Below, piece after piece: positions 21,323-31,190 of a stretch of DNA of 64,000 nt. This DNA is from Pollenia angustigena. Taxonomy: Eukaryota; Arthropoda; Insecta; Diptera; Polleniidae. The stretch covers positions 249,824,830 through 249,888,829 of the forward strand of contig OV884057.1 in the NCBI GenBank assembly GCA_930367215.1, read 5' to 3'. Position numbers and translations under genes: made by a program. Below the pieces are notes generated by a model that did no database searches, was not told where the DNA came from, and saw only the letters and a list, made by a program, of their open reading frames with translations. Numbering within the stretch: position 1 is the stretch's first letter; every line of letters starts with the position of its first letter.

Positions 21323-21725
21323 TCAGGGGTATTTCATAATCAAACAAATACATGATTTGTTTTCCCATATTCAGATTTATTTTATGACTAATCATAAAAT
21401 CTGCGCCAATCGGTACTTCGTCTACAATGTCGGCCACAATAAACTCATGAAAATTGACAATATGGGTAATTCTTAACACCACACGTCTATTGCCATAGAC
21501 AGTAGCAGGCTCACCTGTAGCTGTTCGCAAGCTCACTCCGCTTAGTGGTTCGACAGCTCTCGTTACCAAGTCAGGCCTTATAATTGAAAATCCTGCACCA
21601 GTGTCGATAGTCAAAATTCGCTTTTTACCATGGATGTAGCCAAATGTCGTAATACTTTTATATCTCTTTGGTACTACTAAATTTATTATCGAGTCCTCAG
21701 ATGCAAAAGGTAGCACTCCCTCCAT
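21162..21725 (-). pseudogene. Retropepsin-type aspartic protease
   Basis: Protease that would mature the gag polyprotein. The catalytic motif is ILTIDTGAGFSIIRPDLV (Asp-Thr-Gly, about residue 38), with the flap/second-half motif EVPIGADFMISHKINLNMG near residue 108. Length and order fit a Gypsy protease domain. The frame is open but begins within the polyprotein (from a shift near 21770), and it is frameshifted again near 21250. A near-identical, less damaged version is at 42759-44210. Confidence 0.85.
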
Positions 21726-21772
21726 ACTTAACGGCGACTCCTGCGATGACTGATGACTAGCCCGTTGGTTGT

Positions 21773-23216
21773 TTATCGGCGGCGAAGCAGATCTTGAAAT
21801 TTTTTCCGAATCTTTGCAGTTACGCCTATGTGTCCAATCTTACCGCAGTTACAGCATTTCAATTTGTTTTTGCCCAGCTTTTCACTTAACACCCGCAAAA
21901 CTGCTTCTTTAAGGCTCTTTAATTCCTTCATGATATCTCTATCATCATCAGCAATAACATCGAGCCTTTGCACCTTATACGACTTCTGCTTTGCAACTAT
22001 TCTTGCGGTTTCCTGAGCTAAGGCAAATGAAACAGTTTCTGCAAATGTTGACTTTAATGCTGCACACACCGCATACTTAACATCAGCATCTCTTATACCG
22101 TTTATAAATGCCTCTGTTTTGAAGCTGTCCAACAATGGATGATTCTCACCAGGATAAGTTAGCTGTACCAACCGCTCAATCTCCAGTGCGAAGTCCTGTA
22201 AGGTTTCGTTTGCCTCTAGCACTCTGCCACGCAACTCCATTTTGTAGATCTCCATTTTGTGTTCACCTCCATTTTGTGTTCACCTCCATACTTACGTTGT
22301 AGTGCTACCATAATTTCATCATAATTGTTGCTGCTACTTACTGCTACACTTTCAAGCACTTCAGCCGCAGTCCTCTTTAAAGTAAGAATGAGCTCGATGG
22401 CTTTTTCCTCACTGTTCCATGCATTTCTGTTGGCAACTGTATCGAACTGGAACTTAAAAACATTTAATGGGACACTATCGTCAAAACTTGGGGCCTTTAT
22501 TCTACTAGAAACTTCTGGAATAACTCGCACTGGTCCTTCTTGGCATTGAATGTATTAACTTTTGCCTCCAGATGGTGTAGTTTTTCATCAAAAACCGTAA
22601 CTTGTGTTTTTACATCCGTGACTTGAGTTTTTACATCAGACAGCTTCTGGTTAAATTCTATTACCATTTCGTTTACTCTTTCGTTCATTTCACTGGAAAT
22701 CTCCTGAAGTTTCTCGTTCGTTATTCTAGAATGCTCTTGAATTTCAGCTAGGATGGTGCTCGTCTTCTCTTCCATTTTTCTAGAAGTTTCATCTGAATTT
22801 TCTTTTATCATCATTACCATGCTTCTAGAACTATCGTCCATTTTTCTAGAATGTACATAAATTTTTCTAGAAGTTTCAGCTAGAATATCGCTCGAATTCT
22901 CTTTTATCATCTGTACCATGCTTCTAGAATTATCGTCCATTTTTCTAGAATTCTTAGAATTTTCCTCCGACAATTTTTCCATTTTTGCCATCATAGCAGC
23001 AAACTTTGTGTTAAAATCCATACTGCTGGCAACTGCACGAGTACGTACCTCTATTTTTTCTTTGTACTCGAATTCGTAACTCGGAATGTCCATATTGCGT
23101 CGCTCGAATTCATCTAATAGTCTCTTCTGCAGCTCTACTTTATTACCTGCAGTTGGCAATTCCAACTTGCCCAATTCTTTCTTGAGCTGTTCTACTTTAA
23201 GCTCTTCAAATTTCAT
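21773..23216 (-). pseudogene. gag polyprotein (three frames)
   Basis: Structural protein of the particle. It is read from the ATG at 23216 in three pieces: 22497-23216, 22216-22530 and 21773-22255. Residues 1-45 (MKFEELKVEQLKKELGKLEL...) resemble a SAP-type helix-extended loop-helix motif. Residues 60-230 are a long polar coiled coil with repeated DDSSRSMV segments. The middle piece carries a capsid-like retrotransposon gag region (FDTVANRNAWNSEEKAIELI). The end contains a zinc knuckle that starts CCNCGKIGHI but is destroyed by a frameshift. A direct tandem duplication of CACCTCCATTTTGTGTTC at 22251-22287 is specific to this copy and breaks the frame. Confidence 0.85.
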
Positions 23217-23316
23217 TGCTGTCTATTTATTTTTTCTATTTTTTTATTTTTATTAATTAATTAATAAAATATTTTTTATTTTTTCTACTTTTTTTTTTTA
23301 TTTTTTCATTTAATTT

Positions 23317-23330
23317 CACTTCTGACACCA
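23317..23330 (-). promoter_or_regulatory. Primer-binding site, tRNA-Leu type
   Basis: Minus strand reads TGGTGTCAGAAGTG two bases from the LTR terminus, matching the 3' end of a tRNA-Leu as I recall it. It would prime minus-strand cDNA synthesis. The adjacent interior is A/T homopolymer rich. Confidence 0.7.
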
Positions 23331-23332
23331 AT

Positions 23333-24235
23333 TGTTACGTTACTGCCTTTCAATAACGTTTTGGTTTCTTTCCTTTATAATAAACCTTTTCGAGTTCTTT
23401 ATTGCACTTTAAATAAAACCAAATAATCACAACACTTTACACACTGTTTATAATTTACACACCTTTATTAAGTCGAGTTCATACGGCTCATGTCTTATTG
23501 ACAAGATTGCTACTTTATAGGCGAGAGGGACGAGGGGAAAAGAAACGAGTACACAGGTGCATGTACGATCTTTACGTTTTGCTTTTTCATTCGTTGTTTA
23601 ATTTTGTTATTGTTTTCAATATCAAAAAAGCACATGTCGTCAACATGACATGAATCATTTGAACGCCAGTTCATGTTCAAAGAAGAAAAAGGAAGAATCT
23701 TGTCAATAAGACATGAGCCGTATGAACTCAGTCTTAGTACTTAGTCACTTTAACAACCGTAATTTATAGCTTTTATTCACCAACTATAATTTTCTTAGCG
23801 TGATACGTTTTTGACAAAGTCTGAACTAAGAATGATCTCTTTATGCTAGCCACCGCAAGTTTTTATACCCTAGCCGAGACGTCTAAATGGCTCTAGAAAG
23901 TTCGCCGCATAACGGCTACTTACTCTATAGTTACTATTTATATGGCTGAATTAATTTAGTTATTAGGAATCATAAACTAAGGCATACTTTTAGGCGTTAC
24001 CATAAATTGAGATAACATAATAACGAAAATTCCAGTATATACAGTGGGGTTAAAGTACAATTATGCACAACAATTTAAACATCACATCTGTTCATTGATT
24101 TTTACACTAGAAGTGTGCATAACTTATACAATAACAATTTTCACTAATAAAATAACTAACAAATACTTAATAACTAATCAATACAAGATAACACATAAAT
24201 TAATCTAATTCTTAACTAAAGCTACTTTCGTAACA
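23333..24235 (-). repeat. Right LTR (5' LTR of the minus-strand element)
   Basis: Ends TGTTACG...CGTAACA. After removing the MITE at 23475-23729 it is about 644 bp and closely matches the left LTR (for example the shared CTAAGGCATACTTTTAGGCG). On the minus strand an AATAAA-containing segment near 23380 could serve polyadenylation. Confidence 0.88.
23475..23729. mobile_element. 255-bp MITE with 34-bp perfect inverted ends
   Basis: Left end GAGTTCATACGGCTCATGTC (continuing TTATTGACAAGATT) is mirrored exactly at the right end (23696-23729). AGTC lies directly outside both ends (23471-23474, 23730-23733). The other LTRs lack it. Superfamily unknown; no coding capacity. Confidence 0.82.
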
Positions 24236-24239
24236 ATAT

Positions 24240-24540
24240 ATTTTTTGACTCATAGACATGAATAAAATCTTAAACTATAATCGATATGGGACGATAATCA
24301 ATCGACTTCAAAATTATCGTTTATATAAGGTGGCCACAAAGGCGAAGTCACTATTTTTTTTTATATTAAGTCTACGATTTGTTAAAAAACGCATTCCAAG
24401 TTTCAATAAAATCGACCATGGCCACCGCCTACCGCCCATGCAATCCAAAAAGGTTTTTTCACATAAAATTATTTCTATTCAAGCAAAAGTATTCAAATTT
24501 GTTAAATACACTCTCTGAAATAAAAACAATGAAGAAAGTA
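24240..24540. other. Spacer, no feature recognised
   Basis: AT-rich DNA between the LTR element and the interspersed repeat pair. One chance ORF. Confidence 0.5.
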
Positions 24541-25115
24541 TAGTCGGTCAAGCCCGACCATATGATACCCTACACCACAGTATTAAAAAACACATCATGC
24601 TTATATGTCCATATAAATATGGATTTATCTATGTTTTTAAACTTCTTTAAAATGGGTTTGAAATTTGGTGCGAGGAAGAAATTGGCCCCTACCTCCCCTT
24701 GTGGTCCTATTTTTGAAAAACTGTATAGCTTCCATACAGATATGGATCTATCTATGTTTTAAATTTCATTAAAATCGGTTTGATAGTTTCTGAGAGGAAG
24801 AAATTTCCCCCTATCTTCCCTTGTGGGGCCCATTTCAATAGGCTTGGTCCTTGTGCCAATAAGAACCTATGTCCCAAATTGTATCAAATTATCTCCAAAA
24901 TTGCGACCTGTACTTTGCGCACAAGGTTACATGGACAGCCAGCCAGCCTGCCAGCCAGCCGGGCGGACGTCGTTAGTTCGAATCAGAAAGTGATTCTGAG
25001 TCGATCGGTATACTTTAAGGTGGGTCTAGCTAGGACCAATATTTTATGGCGTTACACACATCAGCACAAATGCATAATACTCTCTCCACTATTGTGGTGT
25101 GGGTATAAAAAAACA
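24541..25115 (+). repeat. Interspersed repeat family 2, copy in forward orientation
   Basis: Starts TAGTCGGTCAAGCCCGACCA and ends GTGGTGTGGGTATAAA. Inside are two diverged tandem segments each beginning with a TATGGAT(C/T)TATCTATGTTTT block, then a CAGCCAGCCTGCCAGCCAGC-type low-complexity run and GTCGATCGGTATACTTTAAGG. The reverse copy lies at 25801-26492. Coding potential is limited to repeat-derived ORFs. Confidence 0.8.
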
Positions 25116-25363
25116 AATGCCGAGTTTCAATAAAATCGGCCACGCCCATGAAATCCATACATAGATAAGAAGTTTTCTGATATTTTGTTTATCTTGTAAC
25201 CAAAAATGTTATTTATTCTTCATCTATCATTTCTTTGACTTCATAGTCACATTTCAAATCTGGTTTGGATGGCTCCTGTCTTAAGCTTGTTATAAAAGGA
25301 TCTGATGAAACCAGTAGACAATGTGTTTGTCAAAACTGTATAGAATTTCCTAGAAAATAACCT

Positions 25364-25614
25364 GCAGCCGTATTCTGTAATTCGCTTAGCGAAAGCTAAA
25401 TCTCGATCGCTAAAATTCCTTAGAGAATACAAAATTTAAAAATTTTAGAGGTGACATTTAAAGCTTCAATTGTGGCGAATTAATTTTTTATGGCATTCCC
25501 AAATTTAGCAATGCACGTTACGAAATCCCATTCGTATCCAAAAATCGCTGTATTAACTTTATGGATTTTAAGCGATAGAGATTTAGCTTTAGCGAGTAAC
25601 AGAATACGACTGCT
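25364..25614. mobile_element. 251-bp MITE with about 50-bp imperfect inverted ends
   Basis: Left arm GCAGCCGTATTCTGTAATTC...GCGAAAGCTAAATCTCGATC pairs with right arm GATAGAGATTTAGCTTTAGC...AGAATACGACTGCT. It lies in the space between the two inverted family 2 repeats. No ORF; superfamily unclear. Confidence 0.7.
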
Positions 25615-25800
25615 GTACTTCCTGTAGTCTTTATTTTTTTGCTCCTTCACTTAGCAAACCGATAGGAAGCTAATATAATCATATTTTTATGATATTTGTA
25701 TGTTTATCATCTGAATAAAAAATTTTGTTTATTTACTAGAAACATATGTATTTTGTGATCTATCATTTAATTGAAAAAGAAACCGTTTTGAAATGGCTTT

Positions 25801-26492
25801 TTATACCCACACCACAATAGTGGAGAGGGTATTATGCATTTGTGCTGATGTATGTAACGCCTTAAAATATTGGTCCTAGACCCACCTTAAAGTATACCGA
25901 TCGTCTTAGAATCACTTTCTGAGTCGAACTAACGATGTCCGTCCGGCTGGCTGGCAGGCTGGCTGGCTGGCTGTCCATGTAACCTTGTGCGCAAAGTACA
26001 GGTCGCAATTTTGGAGATAATTTGATGAAATTTGGGTCATAGGTTCTTATTGGCACAATGACCAAGCCTATTGAAAATGGGCCGAATCTTAAGAAGATAG
26101 GGGCACATTTCTTCCTCTCACAAACTATCAAACCCAATTTAACGAAATTTAAAACATAGATAGAACCATATCTATATGGACACAGAATGTATGCATTTTT
26201 TTAAAAATAGGACCGCGAAGGGAGATAGGGGCAATTTCTGCCTCTCAAACCGATTTTAATGAAATTTAAAACATAGATAGATCCATATCTATAGGGACCT
26301 ATTAGCTATACAGTTTTTCAAAAATAGGACCACAAGGGGAGGTAGGGGGCAATTTCTGCCTCTCACAAACTTTCAAACCAATTTTCACGAAGTTTATAAA
26401 CATAGATAAATCCATATTTATATGGACACATAAGCATGATGTGTTTTTAAATACTGTGGTGTAGGGTATCATATGGTCGGGCTTGACCGACT
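25801..26492 (-). repeat. Interspersed repeat family 2, copy in reverse orientation
   Basis: Begins TTATACCCACACCACAATAG and ends GGTCGGGCTTGACCGACTG, the mirror of the copy at 24541-25115. It has three tandem segments with the ACATAGAT block where the forward copy has two. Together the two copies can fold into a hairpin with arms of more than 500 bp. Confidence 0.8.
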
Positions 26493-27117
26493 GTACTTTC
26501 TTACTTGTTTTAACATCAACTTGATCTAAAGCGACCCATATTACCCATTGCAATATTATTGTATATGATATTCGCCATATTATTTCCATTTTGTCCTATA
26601 TTATGCAATTAGTCGCAAAATGGTTTCATTTATTCAATAAAAAGGTGAACATAACCTATAGGAATAACATAAACAGCATTGTATAATGTTGCCTACACAT
26701 TTCAATTTCTTTTCGTTGTGCAATAAAAATCACAAGTTTTTTGATTGTTGCCAGTATATTGTGCCACCTTCGAATATCACATACACATAGGCGATAAAAT
26801 TATGTAACATACGTAAAATTGAACAATTTTATTGCAAGTGTATGAGCCGCTTAAAGTTAGTTTTTGAATTTTTGGCTTTTATAAAAGTGTTTAGTAATTT
26901 AATTTCTCCCTTTCTATTAATTATTTCTTTACACAGCTCTTCATATGAAAACGCAAACCATCTCATTTTTAGAATTATACATAGAAATACAAAAAACTTT
27001 AAAAATTTAAATTGCAAATGTGGTTATTCTTCCTTTTGTTAAATACACAATCATTTGCTTATCCTCCGAATATTCATTCATTTTTCACTCATGGTCACGA
27101 ATAAAAAATTACATACA
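26493..27117. other. AT-rich spacer
   Basis: No gene or repeat boundary recognised. Confidence 0.5.
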
Positions 27118-28180
27118 CTGTTGTGTGCTTTTTTATTCGTGTTTAAAAACACAAAAAAAAAACTTTTGGTATATTAGTTCTTGTATAAAAGTATTTTTAT
27201 TGTTTCTTGTTTTTACAAAACACATGAGATAATAAGAGAGATTTTTCTTTCTTTATATTTGTACATGTGAGAATTGTTTTTTTTAAACTTAAGTTTAAGT
27301 ATTTTAAAAGAATTCTTTTGTTCGTCTTGCATTCATAATGATGATGATTAATCTCTGTTGTGTTTTGCTTTATTCGTCTTTAAAAACTCAAAAATCTCTT
27401 GCTGTATTTGTTCGTGTATTTGTATTGTTTTTGTTTCTACTAAAAACGTAAGATAACAAGAGAGATTATTTATCAAGAATGTTTGAATTTAACATTGAAA
27501 AAGAAAAAAAAAAAAAAACAAATTATAAGCAATTAGTGGTTTTTTATTTCTTTTTTTTTAGGGAAAATTTGGGGAAAACAATTTTTTTAGGTAAAACTAC
27601 TGCACGTAAAAGAAACAAAAAAATTATATGTAATTTATTTTATATTTTTTTTATTAAAGCTTTAAAAAAACATAACGGAACACTTTTAAAATAAATAATT
27701 CATTAAAAAAAGTTTAAATTTAATATTAAAATTTTTAGGTATATAAATTTAAATTAAAAAAATCAAAATCAAATTTGCACTGTTGTCATATTTTCAATTG
27801 TTTAAAATAAAGTTGCAAGTATTTTTATTTTCTTAACGATAAAAGCAACATGAATAAGCGACGCGTAAAAAACCATTTTATCATGTACAAAGCAGAATGT
27901 ACTTATAAAGTGACCTCACAAGCGCAGCTGTTTGCATTGATTTTCTTCGTGTGTGACGTTTGTCGTCATTTTTTTTGTTTATATATTTTGACACTTGCCG
28001 TCTCAATTCTAGCAACAAAATGCCTGTTGTTTTTTTTTATTGTTTCATTGTTGTAGTACTGAGGTCACTTTGTTAATACATTTTGGTACAAAGTAAGGCT
28101 ACAAATACTATTAAACAAAAACAAAGGAGTCAAGAGATTTTTCTGTTTTTAAACACGAATAAAGCAAAACACAACGATTA
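27118..28180. repeat. TIR element (27348-28180) with an adjacent partial direct copy
   Basis: TGTTGTGTTTTGCTTTATTCG plus TTTAAAAACTCAAAAATCTC at 27356-27398 is mirrored at 28132-28176 (GAATAAAGCAAAACACAACG), giving inverted ends of about 50 bp and an 833-bp element. A diverged direct copy of the left end lies at 27118-27245 (TTTTTATTCGTGTTTAAAAA ... ATAATAAGAGAGATTTTT). An inner imperfect inverted pair, AAAGTGACCTCA / TGAGGTCACTTT, is at about 27907 and 28060. No transposase. Confidence 0.65.
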
Positions 28181-29089
28181 GCCTATAATTATCCATATAC
28201 GCGCATATGTACAAACTGAAAAATAAAAAACAATTTTATGCATGTGCTTAAAAATAAAAAAAAATTCTTAGCTCTTCATTTTACAGTGCTAGAATAAAAC
28301 AAAAAAATTTCCAAGCATTATTCATGTCAGTTTATCATGTATGTTGGATTTTTAGTATGCATACATGAATATTTTCGAACCCTGGTTATTAGTCTAATTG
28401 TCAAAAAATTGTTATTTCTAAATTTAATAAATACTTAGCCTAAAAGTATGCATCGGTTTTTTTTTGCAAAAAATGTTATGAAAAGTTTCGTGACTTTTAG
28501 CAGAAATTTAAAATTTTCATACTGTTCCGAAAATTTTGTAGAACTATCTTTTTCCTAAAACGAAAGAAAACACTATCACCTTTAATTTTATTAAAAGAAC
28601 AACTTGGAGGAAAGTGGGACTGCCTTATCTTTTTTCATGGAAAATCAAAAATAAGTTGGTTTTTAGATGTTCGGTTTGTGCTTTGTTGTGATACAGATGT
28701 GTATTCTTAACTCCGCATACGATTTGAATTTTAAATTAATCGCATTTGATTTTGTAATATACATAAACAGCGAGTGAACGCTAAAAATAAATGAAATATT
28801 TTGTTATTAAAATTATTTAACATAAAAGTGAATATTTAAAAAAAAAAAAAGTTAAATAAAGAAAAATAGTAAAAATATATACATATGTACGTACTAATGT
28901 TCTTACATGTGTATGTATTAGGGTATTCAATCGGTTAACCGATTAATAACTACCCGATTAACTGATCGGTTAATTTAAAATTGCGTTTTTTTGATTAACG
29001 ATTAAACCGGTTAATTTCAGTCGATTAACCGATATAACAAAATTTTGATTTTTTTATAGTATGTATTTTAACAAATTTGTTTGCGTTTT
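28181..29089. other. Spacer with a possible hAT-type terminus at 28919
   Basis: At 28919 TAGGGTATTCAATCGGTTAA followed by several inverted GATTAACCGATT strings resembles the ends of the element at 51223. No matching second terminus was found, so it may be a fragment cut off by the repeat at 29090. A run of A near 28845 is the only other landmark. Confidence 0.4.
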
Positions 29090-30191
29090 TATACCCTCCA
29101 CCACAATTAGTTGTGAAGAGGGTATATTAAGTTTGTCATTCCGTGTGAAACTTTTTTATTATTCATCTCAGACCCCATAAAGCATATATATTCTGGGTCC
29201 TTGAGTAATTCTAAGTCGATTTAGCCATGTCCGTCTGTCTGTCCGTCTGTCCGTCTGTTGAAAACACGCTCACTTTCGAACAACTCAAAAGAAATGAACA
29301 AACTTGGTGCCAAATTGCTTGTAGTTATCCTAAGCAGTTTGGGATTGAAATCCAGCAATATCGGTTCAGTAGGACCGGAGCTATGAATCAAAATGTGGAA
29401 CCACCACCTAAAAAAATTGATAATTTTGTTACAAAAAATAACATAAATGCTGGAATAAGGTACCGAATGAGATAAGCTTTTGCAAAAATTTGTTTTATTT
29501 GACTGGAAATCACGCTGTTAAATTTCGTGAAGATCCGTTCATAATTTACCCTAAGCCCCATTTAAACAATACTCCCGGAAAACAGTTAAGTACGCCTAAA
29601 ACCGTAAAAAATAACGCTAGCGTAACAAAATTTGGTTCGTCACAGTTTTTTTGGACTTGAAATAACACTGTGTAATTTCGTGACGATCGGTCCATAATTT
29701 ACCTTAGGCCCATATATAACGGTACTACCGGAAAACAGTTTAGAACGCCTAAAACCGTAAAAAATAATGCAATCATAACAAATTTTGGCTCGTCACAGTT
29801 TTATAGGACTTTAAATGATACTGTGAAATTTCGTGAAGATCGGTACATACTTTACCCTAGGCCCCATAGAAACCCTACTCCCGAAAAACAGTTTAGTACA
29901 CCTAAAACCATAAATAATAATGCTAGCAGAACAGAAATGGGTACGTCACAGTTTTAAAGGACTAGAAATGACGCTGTGAAATTTCGTGATGATCGGTCCA
30001 TAATTTACACTTGGCCCCATATAAACCCTACTACCGGAAAACAGTTTAGTCGCCTAAAACCATAATTAATAACAAATCGTCACAGTTTAAGATAATAATA
30101 ACATCATACAGATATTACTCCTTAAACATTCGAACTGTCGGTGGAGGGTATCAAAGATTCGGCACAGCCGAATATAGCACTCAAACTTGTT
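29090..30191 (+). repeat. Interspersed repeat family 1, copy A
   Basis: Starts TATACCCTCCACCACAATTA and ends GGTGGAGGGTATCAAAGATT plus CGGCACAGCCGAATATAGCA, so both ends share TATACCCTCCACC inverted. The interior has four or five diverged tandem units of about 150 bp containing GTGAAATTTCGTGAAGATCGG and CCGGAAAACAGTTTAG. The 82-residue ORF at 29227-29475 is derived from a GTCCGTCTGTCTGTCCGTCTG run and its conserved flank, and the same ORF occurs in copy B (53629-53823). I do not know a function. Confidence 0.8.
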
Positions 30192-30405
30192 TATTATTTG
30201 TTTCGTCTCATATTCAAAAGGTATGTGTTAAGAAAATATTTTTTCATACAATATATTTTCTTCTAGCTATACATTCTTAAGATACAGTACAAAAACAGAA
30301 ACTAAAGGATTCGGAAATAAACTTTTTTGCAGAATGTGCGGTGCTGAGCTATGCCAGATGATGGCCTGACAACAGAAGAAGCTCTCGATTGTAACCGAAA
30401 CAATT

Positions 30406-30812
30406 TTTGAACTTCAAGAAGAATTCTTGACAAAAGTACGAAGGAACAGAAGTAAAGGAATAACATGTTAAAATAAATTAAAATAGATAATCATTCAAAG
30501 CAAATTTCGATCTACCAAAGGTTGAATACAATTTGGTTTAAGGATTGATGTTTGACTAATGACGTCAGCAGTCGTCGATGGCTGCGAGTGTTAAACGGCA
30601 AGCCCTCTGAGGAGATTGAGTGGTTGCAATCGAAACATGTCAGGGTAACCTGTCCGTAAACACCTGGGTTCGAGCCCAGATTGAGTCAAGAATGAAAAAT
30701 TATCAATAAATTTTAATTAATTTTCATGTTGTAAAATTCCTTTCTTCATAAAAATAATTTAATGAAAATTAAATTTAATGAACTTAAACCTAACTAAAAA
30801 TATTAAAAATTT
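30406..30812 (+). mobile_element. tRNA-derived SINE-like repeat, copy 1
   Basis: A roughly 400-bp unit repeated at 59671-60052. Its middle (30568-30679) resembles a type II tRNA: GCAGTCGTCGATGGCTGCGA then GTGTTAAACGGC recalls the acceptor and D-arm (A box) of tRNA-Ser, and CTGGGTTCGAGCCCAG (30664-30679) is a well-paired T-arm with a consensus B box. This implies RNA polymerase III transcription of the ancestor. The tail is AT-rich (AATTTTAATTAATTTTCATG). No ORF. Confidence 0.72.
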
Positions 30813-30822
30813 GGATTAAATT

Positions 30823-31137
30823 AAGAATTTATAAAGCTATCCTCAAACCAATTTGGACGTATGGAATTCAACTTTGGGGAACAGCCAGTACCTCCAATAT
30901 AGAGCACCTTACTCGTCCGTTCAACTTACATTTAAAACAAAAACAAAATATCGAAATTTGTTTTTGTTTTAAATGTAAGTTGAACGGACGAGTGAGGCGC
31001 TCGTGTTCTATAAACTACACATAAGTGAACACCCCAACGTATTAGCCATTTGTCTTTTAGACGAAACTAATGAAGTAAGAAGATTAAAGAGAATACATAT
31101 ATTGGATATTCCATTTAGGATATAAGTATGCTTAATT
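30823..31137 (+). pseudogene. Jockey-type LINE ORF2, C-terminal fragment with inserted palindrome
   Basis: 30823-30906 encodes LRIYKAILKPIWTYGIQLW and GTASTSNIEHL, the thumb-side region that follows the RT palm in Jockey-type LINEs. 31017-31137 encodes YKLHISEHPNVLAICLLD and RRLKRIHILDIPFRI followed by a stop, which is the normal C-terminus. The roughly 80 residues expected between are missing and replaced by the palindrome at 30911-30993. The first segment is related to 49741-49929 (PIWCYGIQLWGAASASNIEK), so both derive from one LINE family. Confidence 0.85.
30911..30993. repeat. Perfect 37-bp palindrome with 9-base loop
   Basis: ACTCGTCCGTTCAACTTACA plus TTTAAAACAAAAACAAA (30911-30947) is exactly mirrored at 30957-30993 around ATATCGAAA. 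It sits at the deletion point inside a Jockey ORF2 fragment, so it looks like a fold-back repair or template-switch scar, or a very small foldback element. Confidence 0.92.
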
Positions 31138-31190
31138 TTTATATAACTACAACATAAATATTTTAATGCTTAATTTAAGTGATATTATAT

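Larger units (their letters stand above)
19574..24235 (-). mobile_element. Pol-less Gypsy-type LTR retrotransposon, copy 1
   Basis: Complete element between two LTRs (19574-20582 and 23333-24235) with target duplication ATAT on both sides (19570-19573, 24236-24239). On the minus strand it carries a primer-binding site, gag, aspartic protease and the C-terminal tail of integrase, and then the polypurine tract. Reverse transcriptase, RNase H and the integrase core are missing, so it must have been mobilised in trans. Copy 2 at 42118-44512 lacks the same domains at the same place, showing that the deletion predates amplification. Each LTR of this copy has been hit by a different MITE. Confidence 0.88.

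Noticed and set aside
30568..30679. Functional tRNA-Ser gene
   Set aside because: Stems other than the T-arm are disrupted, the spacing is too long, and the unit is repeated with non-tRNA flanks at 59671. A SINE explains it better.
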